From positions 144,343 through 208,342 of the forward strand of contig NZ_FNKE01000002.1 of NCBI RefSeq assembly GCF_900101445.1: 64,000 nucleotides of DNA. The letters run 5' to 3'. Under the pieces are notes generated by a model. That model was not told the DNA's origin, did no database searches, and saw only the letters and a program-made list of their open reading frames with translations. How positions within the stretch are numbered: the stretch's first letter is position 1; every line of letters begins with the position of its first letter. The position numbers were made by a program, and so were the translations under genes. Shown here piece after piece: positions 40,646-48,986 of this stretch. The stretch is from Streptococcus equinus (GTDB lineage Bacteria > Bacillota > Bacilli > Lactobacillales > Streptococcaceae).

Positions 40646-42546
40646 TAAAGTTCACCTCTTAATCGTTTGAGTTCTTCTGTTAAACGTTCCTTTCTTTTTA
40701 AATTTGCTCGTAGCTTGTTATCTCTAGTCAAAGTCTTTCGGAAGTTTTTGGTAAATGCATTAGAACCTTGTGCCTTATACATAGCTTCATTGTCCTTATA
40801 ATCTTCTAAACGTTTTTCAAGATGGTTAATACGTCTTTTAGTAAGTGGTGATATTCGTTTTTCTTTTAACGATTTAAATTCTTCCTCTAGATTTGGTGAA
40901 GACGTTGACATATTATTTTCTTTTGTGAGCTCCTCTGTTAGTAATTGTGGTTCTTTAAAGGTTGCTGAAGTTTCAGGAATATCCTCTTGGTTAGGAGTTA
41001 TTGAATTGCTATTTTTATCTTCTTGTTGTCGAGGTTGTAGATTTGTTTCATGCTCACTGTCTAAATTAGGATTGTGTGGCGTTTCTTCAGGTTTTGCTTT
41101 AGAAAAATAATCTTTTGCATTTTTTAAATGGGATAGAGAATTAATAACTGCACCAGATGCTAAACCACTGGAAGCCAAGGCGAAGTTTCCAAGATTTTGA
41201 GCTGTAGAAAATCCCTTATTAGGAACTTGTTGAATTATTTCTTTACCAGAAGTTAACTTATCTTGAACAGAATGACCAATATTATCCATTTTTAGTCTAG
41301 CCCTGGATCCAAGGATAATTCCTATAAGTTCACCTTTATATTTCCAAAGATAATAATAGATTAAGGCTTTGACAATGACGACTACCATAAGTTTAAAAAG
41401 TAATGCAAAGACTACAAGTGAAGCAAAGCCTTTGATGGTATTGTCAAAACCAGAGGTCATCATATTTTCAATGATTTTTTCTAAATAAAAAATTATTAAG
41501 GTAAGAAGACTTGTAATAGCAGGAAAGGCTAAGCCACCCATCATTACTTTTAGGACTCCAAAAATAATATCTTGCATGCGAGGAATAAAGGAAATTAATA
41601 AAGCTATTGGAAAGAGCAACATCATTATTAAAACTAGTAGCTGAGCAATGACATTTAGAATTTGCACAAGGATAATTGGAATAGCAATGACAATAGCTTC
41701 AACGATTTTAAAGATAACATAGAAACACTTGATAAAAAGATAATCATAGACAGCTGATACCCAGCGGTCTTTTTCACCATCTTCATCCGCATTATTACCT
41801 AGTTCCTCTAGATAATTCTTTCGGTCGCTATTTTTAACTTTTGTAAAAGTATTCCCATTTAATTGACCGAGTACTTTTGAGTCATCGAATTTTTCTTCTT
41901 TACCTGTTTGGCTGTTGACATATTTTCCGTTTTCTTGACCAGTGTTTACGAAGAGGTAAGCAGTGTAGGAAGTTTCTGCGATATAACTATCTGCCATTGA
42001 ATCGCCGATTTTTAACTCTTTACCATCACCATAGGAAACCGAGATATTTGAAATTTTTTGAGTGACTGTTTTAGAGATATTATCAATAGTATCAAGAAGA
42101 TAAAGCCCACCTGAAGTTGATGCTACTGTTCCAAAGTAAGAGAATCCAAGAATAAGTACAACACAAACATGAATGACTTTTCTCATGAAGTTTCCTTTTG
42201 AGAAAAAGAACTGATAAAAGAGATAAAAAGCAATGATACTAATTAAAAGGCCGATTAGTGATTGATTGGCTAATCCATCAGAAGTAGATCCCGTAAAACC
42301 TTGCCACATAGATTTACCAGCTTGATAAACATAAGTCTTGTAGTTATTGTATAGGTTAATCTTTTCGAGAATCCGCATAAGAAGTGAGAAGAATCCAACA
42401 ACAAGATTGAGAATGAAGAATAATAAATTAACGAAGATTTCATTAAATGCAACAATGACAGAGGTTTCGACAGATGAGGTTTTTTCCAAATAGGCTTTTA
42501 AGGCAAAGATATCAACGCCTTTTAGCTTTTCAAAAGCTTCTTGCAT
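40645..42546 (-). CDS. VirB6-like conjugation membrane protein
   Basis: 633 aa. The first 400 residues have about seven to nine membrane segments, including NEIFVNLLFFILNLVVGFF, LIGLLISIIAFYLFYQFFF and the VLIMMLLFPIALLISFIP region, with a polar outside loop around residues 150-260. The last 180 residues are charged and helical, facing the cytoplasm. This matches the Orf15/TcpH-type scaffold of the transfer channel. AAGGAGGGATATTC precedes the ATG. It lies between the VirB4-like ATPase and the hydrolase, as in Tn916. Confidence 0.88.
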   Translation of the reverse strand: MQEAFEKLKGVDIFALKAYLEKTSSVETSVIVAFNEIFVNLLFFILNLVVGFFSLLMRILEKINLYNNYKTYVYQAGKSMWQGFTGSTSDGLANQSLIGLLISIIAFYLFYQFFFSKGNFMRKVIHVCVVLILGFSYFGTVASTSGGLYLLDTIDNISKTVTQKISNISVSYGDGKELKIGDSMADSYIAETSYTAYLFVNTGQENGKYVNSQTGKEEKFDDSKVLGQLNGNTFTKVKNSDRKNYLEELGNNADEDGEKDRWVSAVYDYLFIKCFYVIFKIVEAIVIAIPIILVQILNVIAQLLVLIMMLLFPIALLISFIPRMQDIIFGVLKVMMGGLAFPAITSLLTLIIFYLEKIIENMMTSGFDNTIKGFASLVVFALLFKLMVVVIVKALIYYYLWKYKGELIGIILGSRARLKMDNIGHSVQDKLTSGKEIIQQVPNKGFSTAQNLGNFALASSGLASGAVINSLSHLKNAKDYFSKAKPEETPHNPNLDSEHETNLQPRQQEDKNSNSITPNQEDIPETSATFKEPQLLTEELTKENNMSTSSPNLEEEFKSLKEKRISPLTKRRINHLEKRLEDYKDNEAMYKAQGSNAFTKNFRKTLTRDNKLRANLKRKERLTEELKRLRGEL

Positions 42547-42558
42547 GAATATCCCTCC

Positions 42559-45063
42559 TTATGATGCGTATTTATTTTCAAGACTTGAAGAAACAGTTGC
42601 TTTCATTGGTTTTAAAAGCATATCAATATCTTCAAATAGGTTATGGACAGAAATCATATTGAGATTGCCGTAAACATCATAGTAGAGGCACTGTCCTGAA
42701 ATCATATTGTCAATCCATTCTAAATTTTGTTCAGTAGGTTCTAGTCCAACGTGTCTTAAAATATCTTCACGTTCAGATTTTTCATAAAAAGCAAAAATAG
42801 TACCGAAACCTGTTGTGTCGTCATCATTTTCAGCGTCATGAACAGATTGGGTAATAAGTGCTAAGGTATTATTTTTAGATCGTCCAATACGTCTCATATT
42901 TTTTATAACGGCTTGCCCTTCAGCTGATTTCATTAAAATCCATGCTTCATCAAAGAATTCAAGAGTATCTTCATTTTCGTGACGTTCACCAAAGTGAGTA
43001 CAAAAAGCTCCTAAAGCAAACATTAGGGCGACTGAATTCCGTTCATGGTCAGATATTTTAGAAGCATCAGTTTTGGGAAGTTTTAAATTAGCAACTTCAA
43101 GAACGGTTACCTGAGATTCATAATTTAATCCCTTTGTTGTGCCATCTGAAAAAGCTAACTCAAGAATAGAATTATGAACTATAGAGGTTAAATAACGCCC
43201 GACAGAAGCGATTTGCTCGCTATCACTGTTTTTAAGAGCTTTAAGAACGTGTTTAAAACCGACTGTTTGCCCAGCTTGTCGTTTGTTAACAATATCATTA
43301 ATCGTTTCAGTAATGGCTGTTTTTTGGTCCATAGAGACATTCTCAACTGCTTGAAGAAGAAACTCTAGCATATTTTTAGCAACTTCAACAGCCTGTTCTT
43401 TGTCTAGGACTACAATAGGGTCTAAAACTCCGTGATTTGATTCTAGTGAGCTATCTAAGGTAACAAAGTTAAAATCTTCAATTTGATGTTTTCGTTCTGG
43501 ATAATGTTTCTCAAATTCAGGATTCGAAATAATTTCTTGATAGTGATGGCGTAGTTCCCGTTTAGGGTCAATATAAAGAGTTTTAACATTTTGAAGTGCA
43601 ACACTTAAAAAAATGATTTGTGCTAAAAATGATTTCCCTTGTCCAGTGGCTCCAGTAATAATGATATGAGGGTTCTTGGTAATCTTACCTGCAATATCCT
43701 CTTTATTCCCAACAGTGGGATTAAAAAGGACGATGTTTTTGGAAGCCTGTATGGCTTTTTGTAGATTGTCCCACCGTCCTGTCCAGTTATCAACTCGTCC
43801 AATGTACCAGCCAATGCGATTACCAGAAGTTGTATTAGTGAATGGCATTAACTCGGCAAAACCTCGACTAGTGACTAAATGTGTCCAAGTACGAGTTTTC
43901 TTTTGAAGTTTTTGCCCATAAAGTAGAGCTTGAAATAGATAAGGAGCATCATGACTTGCTTCACTAATTTCAACCCCCATATCATCAAAATAATTTAAAA
44001 CAACTTGACGTCGACTTCGTAATTGGGAGAGTGAAGAAGCAGATACAATAAGATAAGCGCCATATTCAATAATGTCTTCCTTATTTCCGACTTTTTTCAT
44101 AAGGTCTTTTAAAGATAAAGCACCTGTAATAATTTCATCTTGTTGAACGGTGTTTGTGTTATCAGCTTCTTCCATAATGTTAAGAAATCGTGTGTTTGAC
44201 CGTCCCATTTTACCTTTAATTTTATTACGATCAATGAATTCTGCTTTGATTCGTAATTCAACAGGAAAATTCAAGCGTTGAATGAATTCTCCGAGGTGGA
44301 AACCATTAAAAATAGTACTAAACTTCCCAACAGGTAAAATGGTGATAAACGATGCTCCATAAGGACTTTCTAGTTTTAAAAATCCACTTTTGAGAACTTT
44401 GATGAGTGTATCTGTGACATTGAATAAGGAACGATTAGCAATGACCTCTTGTTTGAGATGGGGGATATAACGTAAGTACTGCATTCGTTGATAATAGAAG
44501 AGTTCCTCGTCAGTAAGACGCTGGCATCTTAAAGTTGATAGGACTTGGTAGACAGCTGTTTCATCACTTAAATAATCGTCATACCAATTTTTTTCCAGTT
44601 GTAGTTCATAACCAATACCGTTAGCTACCATTTCGGATAATTCAGAAAAGCGTTCATAAGCTAAATCTGAAATAGAACCAGACTTATCTTGCTTTCGCAA
44701 GGTAACTCCAATAACCCAATCAAACTGATAAGGGATTTCCATTTCTTGTGTTAGTTTATCAACGGAATAGGCTAATAATGTTTCCCCAAGAATACGGTTA
44801 TTTGGTGCTAAAGCTTTAGAGAAGTCATTCATTTTTTCTTCTAAAAGATAATCTTTAGGAATAAGCGAAATATCAAAAGTTTTATTTTTAGCTAGTTTAT
44901 TAATCGTTTGGGCAACAGTTTGTTTGTGTTTTTCTTTTTTCTCGTCATCTGTAATGGTAATAGGAGTATTTGGAATACGATAATAAGCAATGACACTTTT
45001 ATCGTGACAGATGACAATATTATTATGAGTCGTCATAATAGGGTATTGTAATTTGATTGCCAT
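42559..45063 (-). CDS. VirB4-like conjugation ATPase
   Basis: 834 aa, Orf16/TcpF-type. The N-terminal half (about 1-440) is the family-specific domain; the C-terminal RecA-like half has Walker A ITGATGQGKSFLAQIIF near residue 475 and Walker B LEFFDEAWILMK. It powers assembly or substrate movement in the transfer channel. AAAGGAGGAAAC before the ATG at 45063 decides the start; the longer form begins inside that ribosome site. It overlaps closely with the tcpE-like gene upstream. Confidence 0.93.
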   Translation of the reverse strand: MAIKLQYPIMTTHNNIVICHDKSVIAYYRIPNTPITITDDEKKEKHKQTVAQTINKLAKNKTFDISLIPKDYLLEEKMNDFSKALAPNNRILGETLLAYSVDKLTQEMEIPYQFDWVIGVTLRKQDKSGSISDLAYERFSELSEMVANGIGYELQLEKNWYDDYLSDETAVYQVLSTLRCQRLTDEELFYYQRMQYLRYIPHLKQEVIANRSLFNVTDTLIKVLKSGFLKLESPYGASFITILPVGKFSTIFNGFHLGEFIQRLNFPVELRIKAEFIDRNKIKGKMGRSNTRFLNIMEEADNTNTVQQDEIITGALSLKDLMKKVGNKEDIIEYGAYLIVSASSLSQLRSRRQVVLNYFDDMGVEISEASHDAPYLFQALLYGQKLQKKTRTWTHLVTSRGFAELMPFTNTTSGNRIGWYIGRVDNWTGRWDNLQKAIQASKNIVLFNPTVGNKEDIAGKITKNPHIIITGATGQGKSFLAQIIFLSVALQNVKTLYIDPKRELRHHYQEIISNPEFEKHYPERKHQIEDFNFVTLDSSLESNHGVLDPIVVLDKEQAVEVAKNMLEFLLQAVENVSMDQKTAITETINDIVNKRQAGQTVGFKHVLKALKNSDSEQIASVGRYLTSIVHNSILELAFSDGTTKGLNYESQVTVLEVANLKLPKTDASKISDHERNSVALMFALGAFCTHFGERHENEDTLEFFDEAWILMKSAEGQAVIKNMRRIGRSKNNTLALITQSVHDAENDDDTTGFGTIFAFYEKSEREDILRHVGLEPTEQNLEWIDNMISGQCLYYDVYGNLNMISVHNLFEDIDMLLKPMKATVSSSLENKYAS

Positions 45064-45074
45064 GTTTCCTCCTT

Positions 45075-45485
45075 TCAAAGTTTTGTTTTTTCAAAAACAA
45101 TTTCATCATATGTTGGTACGCGATCATTATGATAAATGGCTTTCTTATTTAAGCGAAATTCAAATAGGTAACAAAGATAATCTGCAATAAAAAGATGCAT
45201 CTTTTTACCATGTGGTTCGTATTCTGTATAAGCTTTAGCTAGTTTATAGGGAACATACCAGTAGAGTAGAAATGAAATAGAATGTGTTAGTTTTGCTAGA
45301 GGAACTAAAATAAACGATAACCCAAGTATCATGATGACAAAAATAATAGCAAAGACAATAAAAAAGGACAGTTGCATTGGTGTAGCAAAATACCAAATAC
45401 GTGTCCCTTTTTGTGTTTTTATTTCTTGAATCCAATAAGGAGCGTTTAGACCTCTAGAGTAATCATAAAGTTTTTCATTAGTCAT
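45075..45485 (-). CDS. TcpE-like conjugation protein
   Basis: 136 aa. Two adjacent membrane helices (residues about 35-75, LSFFIVFAIIFVIMILGLSF then a second) with charged ends and a C-terminal cytoplasmic region (YLCYLFEFRLNKKAIYH). This is the TcpE/Orf17 pattern of Gram-positive conjugation systems. The ATG at 45485 follows CAGGA; the in-frame TTG at 45506 lies inside the preceding gene and is less likely. Confidence 0.8.
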   Translation of the reverse strand: MTNEKLYDYSRGLNAPYWIQEIKTQKGTRIWYFATPMQLSFFIVFAIIFVIMILGLSFILVPLAKLTHSISFLLYWYVPYKLAKAYTEYEPHGKKMHLFIADYLCYLFEFRLNKKAIYHNDRVPTYDEIVFEKTKL

Positions 45486-45489
45486 AAGT

Positions 45490-45714
45490 TTAAAGTCCTG
45501 TTTCAATGCCGATTAAGCGAAGGAGCCATCCAAAGAAGCTAAGAATCTGTTGCCCCTTTGTGAGAGAGACAATAACTGAATAAAAGCCAACAACCGAAAA
45601 TAGTTGAAGCCAAGAGCTATTTTTCCAAGCTTTAATGGCAAGAATAACAGCAATTGCTGTTAGTACCCAAGTACCATCACCGTGCATAAAGTTTTGTAAT
45701 GAGCTAGTATTCAT
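45490..45714 (-). CDS. TcpD-like small membrane protein
   Basis: 74 aa with two hydrophobic helices (WVLTAIAVILAIKAW and LQLFSVVGFYSVIVSL) and a short amphipathic end. Position between the TcpC-like and TcpE-like genes and size match TcpD-type proteins of Gram-positive type IV secretion. There is no catalytic motif. The AGGAGAATAAATC region precedes the start. Confidence 0.65.
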   Translation of the reverse strand: MNTSSLQNFMHGDGTWVLTAIAVILAIKAWKNSSWLQLFSVVGFYSVIVSLTKGQQILSFFGWLLRLIGIETGL

Positions 45715-45719
45715 ACGAT

Positions 45720-46697
45720 TTATTCTCCTTTTTCAGTAGCATAATTTTGAGGAATAGTGTGAGTAAGGGACGATACATAGTAAGATTTACCTTTCGGAAT
45801 TAAAGTAAGTGTAAAGTTTTCAGAATGTGTATTCCCAGCTATTGCAAATGTAACTTGTACATAAGCGATGATTGACTTACCATTTTGTTTGAAATAAGTG
45901 TAATCAATACTTTTGAATTCAGTATCGTCAAGAACAACAAGGTTTTTAGAAATTAAGTCTAAATTATCTTGATCACTTGTATAGTTAGTGAAGAAAACAT
46001 TTAGAAATTTAGTTAGTTTTTTATGAGTTGTAGTGGAAAAATTATCGGAAGCTGTTAGTTTTAAATCATTCTTTTTATCAAAAGAAGTAGCCTGATTAGA
46101 GGTTAACGTTGAAAACCAAGGAAGACCAGAAATGTAATATTTATCGCCTTTTTGACCATATGGAATATTGAAACCAGTAGTAATTTCTTTGGTATTATCT
46201 CCATTCTTTTGCTTATAAGTCACTTGATATAAAGCACTTTTATTGTTGAGAGTAATTAGTTTTGAGGATTCTAAGTTAGAAGCTGTTTTTAATTGTCCTT
46301 GTGACTTAATATCAGGTTCAAAGTTATAAAAGTTATTTAATTTTTTAGTTTGTTCTGTTTGTGTATTACCATCATCAGAAAAATTGAAGTAAGCTGAGAT
46401 AAAATCGTTTAGATAGTATGATAAGCGATTATCTGTATCGCTTGAGTCAATTGTTACCGAAGTAGGTTTTGTTTGAAGTGATTTCTGGAGTTTGGTCATT
46501 TTATTAGATAGTGTTATTGCTTTTAGGCATCCGATTAAACCAATTAATAAAAAGAAGCTAATGCCTGAAAGAACGAGTACATTAGCCGTCTTTTGATTAG
46601 CTTTTATCAGTTTAGGAGAACCACGTTTTTTATCTGTTTTTTTAAATTTTGTTAGGAAGTGTTTGTAGTGTTTTAGTAATTCAGCTATTTGTTTCAT
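45720..46697 (-). CDS. TcpC/VirB8-like conjugation protein
   Basis: 325 aa. A short basic cytoplasmic tail, one membrane helix at about 38-62 (VLVLSGISFFLLIGLIGCLKA), then two outside domains rich in Thr/Asn and beta strands. This is the Orf13/TcpC plan, a VirB8-like periplasm-facing adaptor of the channel. It lies directly upstream of the small TcpD-like gene. Sequence is variable in this family, so the call leans on layout. Confidence 0.8.
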   Translation of the reverse strand: MKQIAELLKHYKHFLTKFKKTDKKRGSPKLIKANQKTANVLVLSGISFFLLIGLIGCLKAITLSNKMTKLQKSLQTKPTSVTIDSSDTDNRLSYYLNDFISAYFNFSDDGNTQTEQTKKLNNFYNFEPDIKSQGQLKTASNLESSKLITLNNKSALYQVTYKQKNGDNTKEITTGFNIPYGQKGDKYYISGLPWFSTLTSNQATSFDKKNDLKLTASDNFSTTTHKKLTKFLNVFFTNYTSDQDNLDLISKNLVVLDDTEFKSIDYTYFKQNGKSIIAYVQVTFAIAGNTHSENFTLTLIPKGKSYYVSSLTHTIPQNYATEKGE

Positions 46698-46706
46698 AAG
46701 TCTCCT

Positions 46707-47264
46707 TTAAATATTTGCGATTTCTAGGAGTTTGTTCCCTTTAGCGTAGAGTTGTTTTTGAAGTTTGTTAAGCTCACTATTGACGTAATAATAGCCTCTT
46801 AGTTCATGACGAATGGCTTCTAAAAATTCAACAGGCAGTGTTTGAGCCTCTTCAGTTTTTAGCACACTGTTCAATTCGCCAGCTTTTGTCCATGCTTCTT
46901 TGGTGTTATGTTCTTTCATAAACTGCCCAAGTTCAGAAGTGATTGTTCTTACTTTCTTTTCAAGTGTACTTTTAGTTGCCATGATAAGTTCCTCCATAAA
47001 ATCTTTTTGTTTTGAGTTGATAATTTGTTTAAAGATAAGTACAAGTTGTGATGACATTTCTCTATCAATTTCAAGAATGTTTCCTGATAAAGAGAAATAG
47101 GCGTGTTGATAGTTAAATGAGTTTACGTCACTATCAGTTGCTAATTTTCGAGCGAATGTATCATAATAAAACTGTTTATCTTTCATTAATACGATACCAA
47201 GCTTCCAGTTTTCATTTGTACGTGGAAGATTAGCAATACCTTCGTAAATCTTTTTAATAATCAT
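46707..47264 (-). CDS. Hypothetical ICE protein, helical
   Basis: 185 aa, not recognised. Soluble and mostly helical from residue 60 on, with Glu/Lys-rich segments (MATKSTLEKKVRTITSELG) suggesting a coiled coil. It starts inside the last codons of the 76-aa gene upstream and is followed after 9 bases by the TcpC-like gene. It is part of the transfer operon; role unknown. Confidence 0.55.
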   Translation of the reverse strand: MIIKKIYEGIANLPRTNENWKLGIVLMKDKQFYYDTFARKLATDSDVNSFNYQHAYFSLSGNILEIDREMSSQLVLIFKQIINSKQKDFMEELIMATKSTLEKKVRTITSELGQFMKEHNTKEAWTKAGELNSVLKTEEAQTLPVEFLEAIRHELRGYYYVNSELNKLQKQLYAKGNKLLEIANI

Positions 47265-47491
47265 TCATCTAGTAACTCCGTATAGCCAAGAGAGCGAAAA
47301 ATATAATCATCATCAAACCAGAGCCAGTCATTGATTTCTTCTTCTGTTGGAACTGTTCCTGAGAAGACTTCCTCACAAAGTGTCGTTAGTTGATCAGTGC
47401 CACCACGTTTACGAACAGATTCGAGTGTAGAAGCACCACCTGACCATGCTTTAAAGTGGTCAATAGAGTTCAATTCAACTTTGTATTCCAT
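47261..47491 (-). CDS. Small acidic hypothetical ICE protein
   Basis: 76 aa, acidic, soluble. It contains FKAWSGGASTLESVRKRG and ends with WFDDDYIFRSLGYTELLDE. No family is recognised with certainty. It sits between the relaxase and the helical 185-aa gene. Its size and acidity would fit an antirestriction-like or regulatory protein, but nothing shows it. AGGAGGAAATAT precedes the ATG. Confidence 0.55.
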   Translation of the reverse strand: MEYKVELNSIDHFKAWSGGASTLESVRKRGGTDQLTTLCEEVFSGTVPTEEEINDWLWFDDDYIFRSLGYTELLDE

Positions 47492-47503
47492 ATTTCCTCC
47501 TTA

Positions 47504-48739
47504 TTATTTGTTTAATAAGTGATGGGAAGCTTTAAGATTTTTTAGGATAGCTTCTCCACGTTCATTGATTTCTCCGCAGTTTTGGATGGTCTTGAGATAT
47601 TCAGTTTGCATGATTTTATCAGCCTCACTGACAAGTCGTAATGAATTTGATACTTGATACATGAGCCATTTTATTGTTCGTTCGATAGTATAAGGTTCAG
47701 GTTTCATGCTTAGTTTTAAAGGAGCTGTTCCACCAAAAAGACGTTGCCATTTAAGGTCTGGTTGATAAGCACCATAATGGTTAATTCCATCATAGACCTC
47801 TAACTCATGATTAATAACTCCACGAGCGATTTCAGCTAAGTCAACACCATTGATATATTCTTCAATAGCTAATTGAGCTTTTTCATTAGCAAACCGTAAC
47901 TCGTAGCGATTCCAAATACCAAAAATCTCCAAGGATTCTTCCAAGGAGATTTGTTCAGCTTTAGCTAATTCATAACGTTTTTCATAGAAGTTGAAGTAGA
48001 GGTTACTTTGACGGCTTCCAAAATAGATGGAAATTCCTTGGTTTCCTTCTCTATCTTCAATCTCTTGTAAACTACCACCTCCAATGTGGTTCCAATTTCT
48101 TAAGGTATGACAAATAACTTCGTGATTATAAACCTTGGTAATCATATCTGATAAGAGGAATTGTTCTTCTTCACGGTCATTTCCTAAATACCGTTCATCT
48201 ATTGCAATATCAAGTCGTTTGACTCGCATATCAGGTATGTCATAGGACATTTTTTGAAGAAGTTCTTGCCATGTAAGATGGTATGTTTCAAGAATAAGTT
48301 CCATTTCTCGACAACCTTGACCAGATAGTTGTAAGGTTATTTGGTCATTTCCTGTTTCGACTTTATCAAAAAAGTCAAATATCCAAATATTTCCTCGTTT
48401 CCACAGATGAGTGTAATTAAGAAGTCTAGTTTCAGATTCGGTAAATTCCTTTAACTCACAATGAAGATAAGTATGACAAAAATGTTTTAAATCACGAATT
48501 GTCATAAACGTAATTCTTAAGTAGTCAATGTGTACTTCTAGTCGTTCTTTATCAGCTTCTTTCAGATATCCTAATCGGTGTTTAAATTCCCGAAATTTAT
48601 CAAGACTTAAACCACGTGAGCCATCTTCATAACTTCTATAGGTGCGATGACTAATTCCAATACTCTTAGCAAATTCTTTTTGGGTCATTCCTGTTTTTTT
48701 GCGAAACTTTTTCAGCATAACAGGATTTAATCTATCCAT
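47504..48739 (-). CDS. MobT-type relaxase (Rep_trans family with N-terminal HTH)
   Basis: 411 aa. Residues 1-60 are an XRE helix-turn-helix (KKTGMTQKEFAKSIGISHRTYRSYEDG), fused to a replication-initiator-like Rep_trans domain (about 65-390) with LEVHIDYLRITF, the DIAIDERYLG segment and IWNRYELRFANEKAQ. This is the MobT relaxase plan of Tn916 Orf20 and ICESt3. It nicks oriT and may start rolling-circle replication of the excised element. The presumed oriT lies just upstream, 48740-48990. A GGAGGGAATTC ribosome site precedes the ATG. Confidence 0.9.
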   Translation of the reverse strand: MDRLNPVMLKKFRKKTGMTQKEFAKSIGISHRTYRSYEDGSRGLSLDKFREFKHRLGYLKEADKERLEVHIDYLRITFMTIRDLKHFCHTYLHCELKEFTESETRLLNYTHLWKRGNIWIFDFFDKVETGNDQITLQLSGQGCREMELILETYHLTWQELLQKMSYDIPDMRVKRLDIAIDERYLGNDREEEQFLLSDMITKVYNHEVICHTLRNWNHIGGGSLQEIEDREGNQGISIYFGSRQSNLYFNFYEKRYELAKAEQISLEESLEIFGIWNRYELRFANEKAQLAIEEYINGVDLAEIARGVINHELEVYDGINHYGAYQPDLKWQRLFGGTAPLKLSMKPEPYTIERTIKWLMYQVSNSLRLVSEADKIMQTEYLKTIQNCGEINERGEAILKNLKASHHLLNK

Positions 48740-48770
48740 TCATTGAATTCCCTCCAATCTATCAGTAGGT

Positions 48771-48986
48771 GACACACTTTTTTGGCAAAAGTGACACAGT
48801 TCTCAAAACTTGTAAAACCTTGATATCATTGGCATTAGGGCGGTTGGCTTTCGCTATTTTGAAATCTGCTACCCCCCTATTAGAATAGCGGGGGTTAAAA
48901 CGCGTCATGGACTAGAACTTCGAGACTTCGGGACTTCGCCTGAACGCTGTTCAGGCTTGCCCTTGCTCTTGTTCTAGCCCATGACG
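48771..48986. other. Putative origin of transfer (oriT) with inverted repeats
   Basis: Between the relaxase and coupling-protein genes, where Tn916-type oriT sites lie. Contents: TGACACA direct repeats flanking ACTTTT/AAAAGT arms (48772-48801). An imperfect IR ACCCCCCTATT-AG-AATAGCGGGGGT (48871-48895) resembles the GC-rich nic-site repeat of MobT origins. Three GACTTCG-type repeats lie at 48916-48938. A nested stem has outer arms 48903-48918 and 48971-48986 (15 of 16 bp) around GCCTGAAC/GTTCAGGC (48938-48956). The exact nic site is not determined. Confidence 0.7.

Noticed and set aside
47261..47491. The small acidic protein as an ArdA-type antirestriction protein.
   Set aside because: ArdA proteins are about twice this length and no ArdA motif is visible; acidity alone is not evidence.
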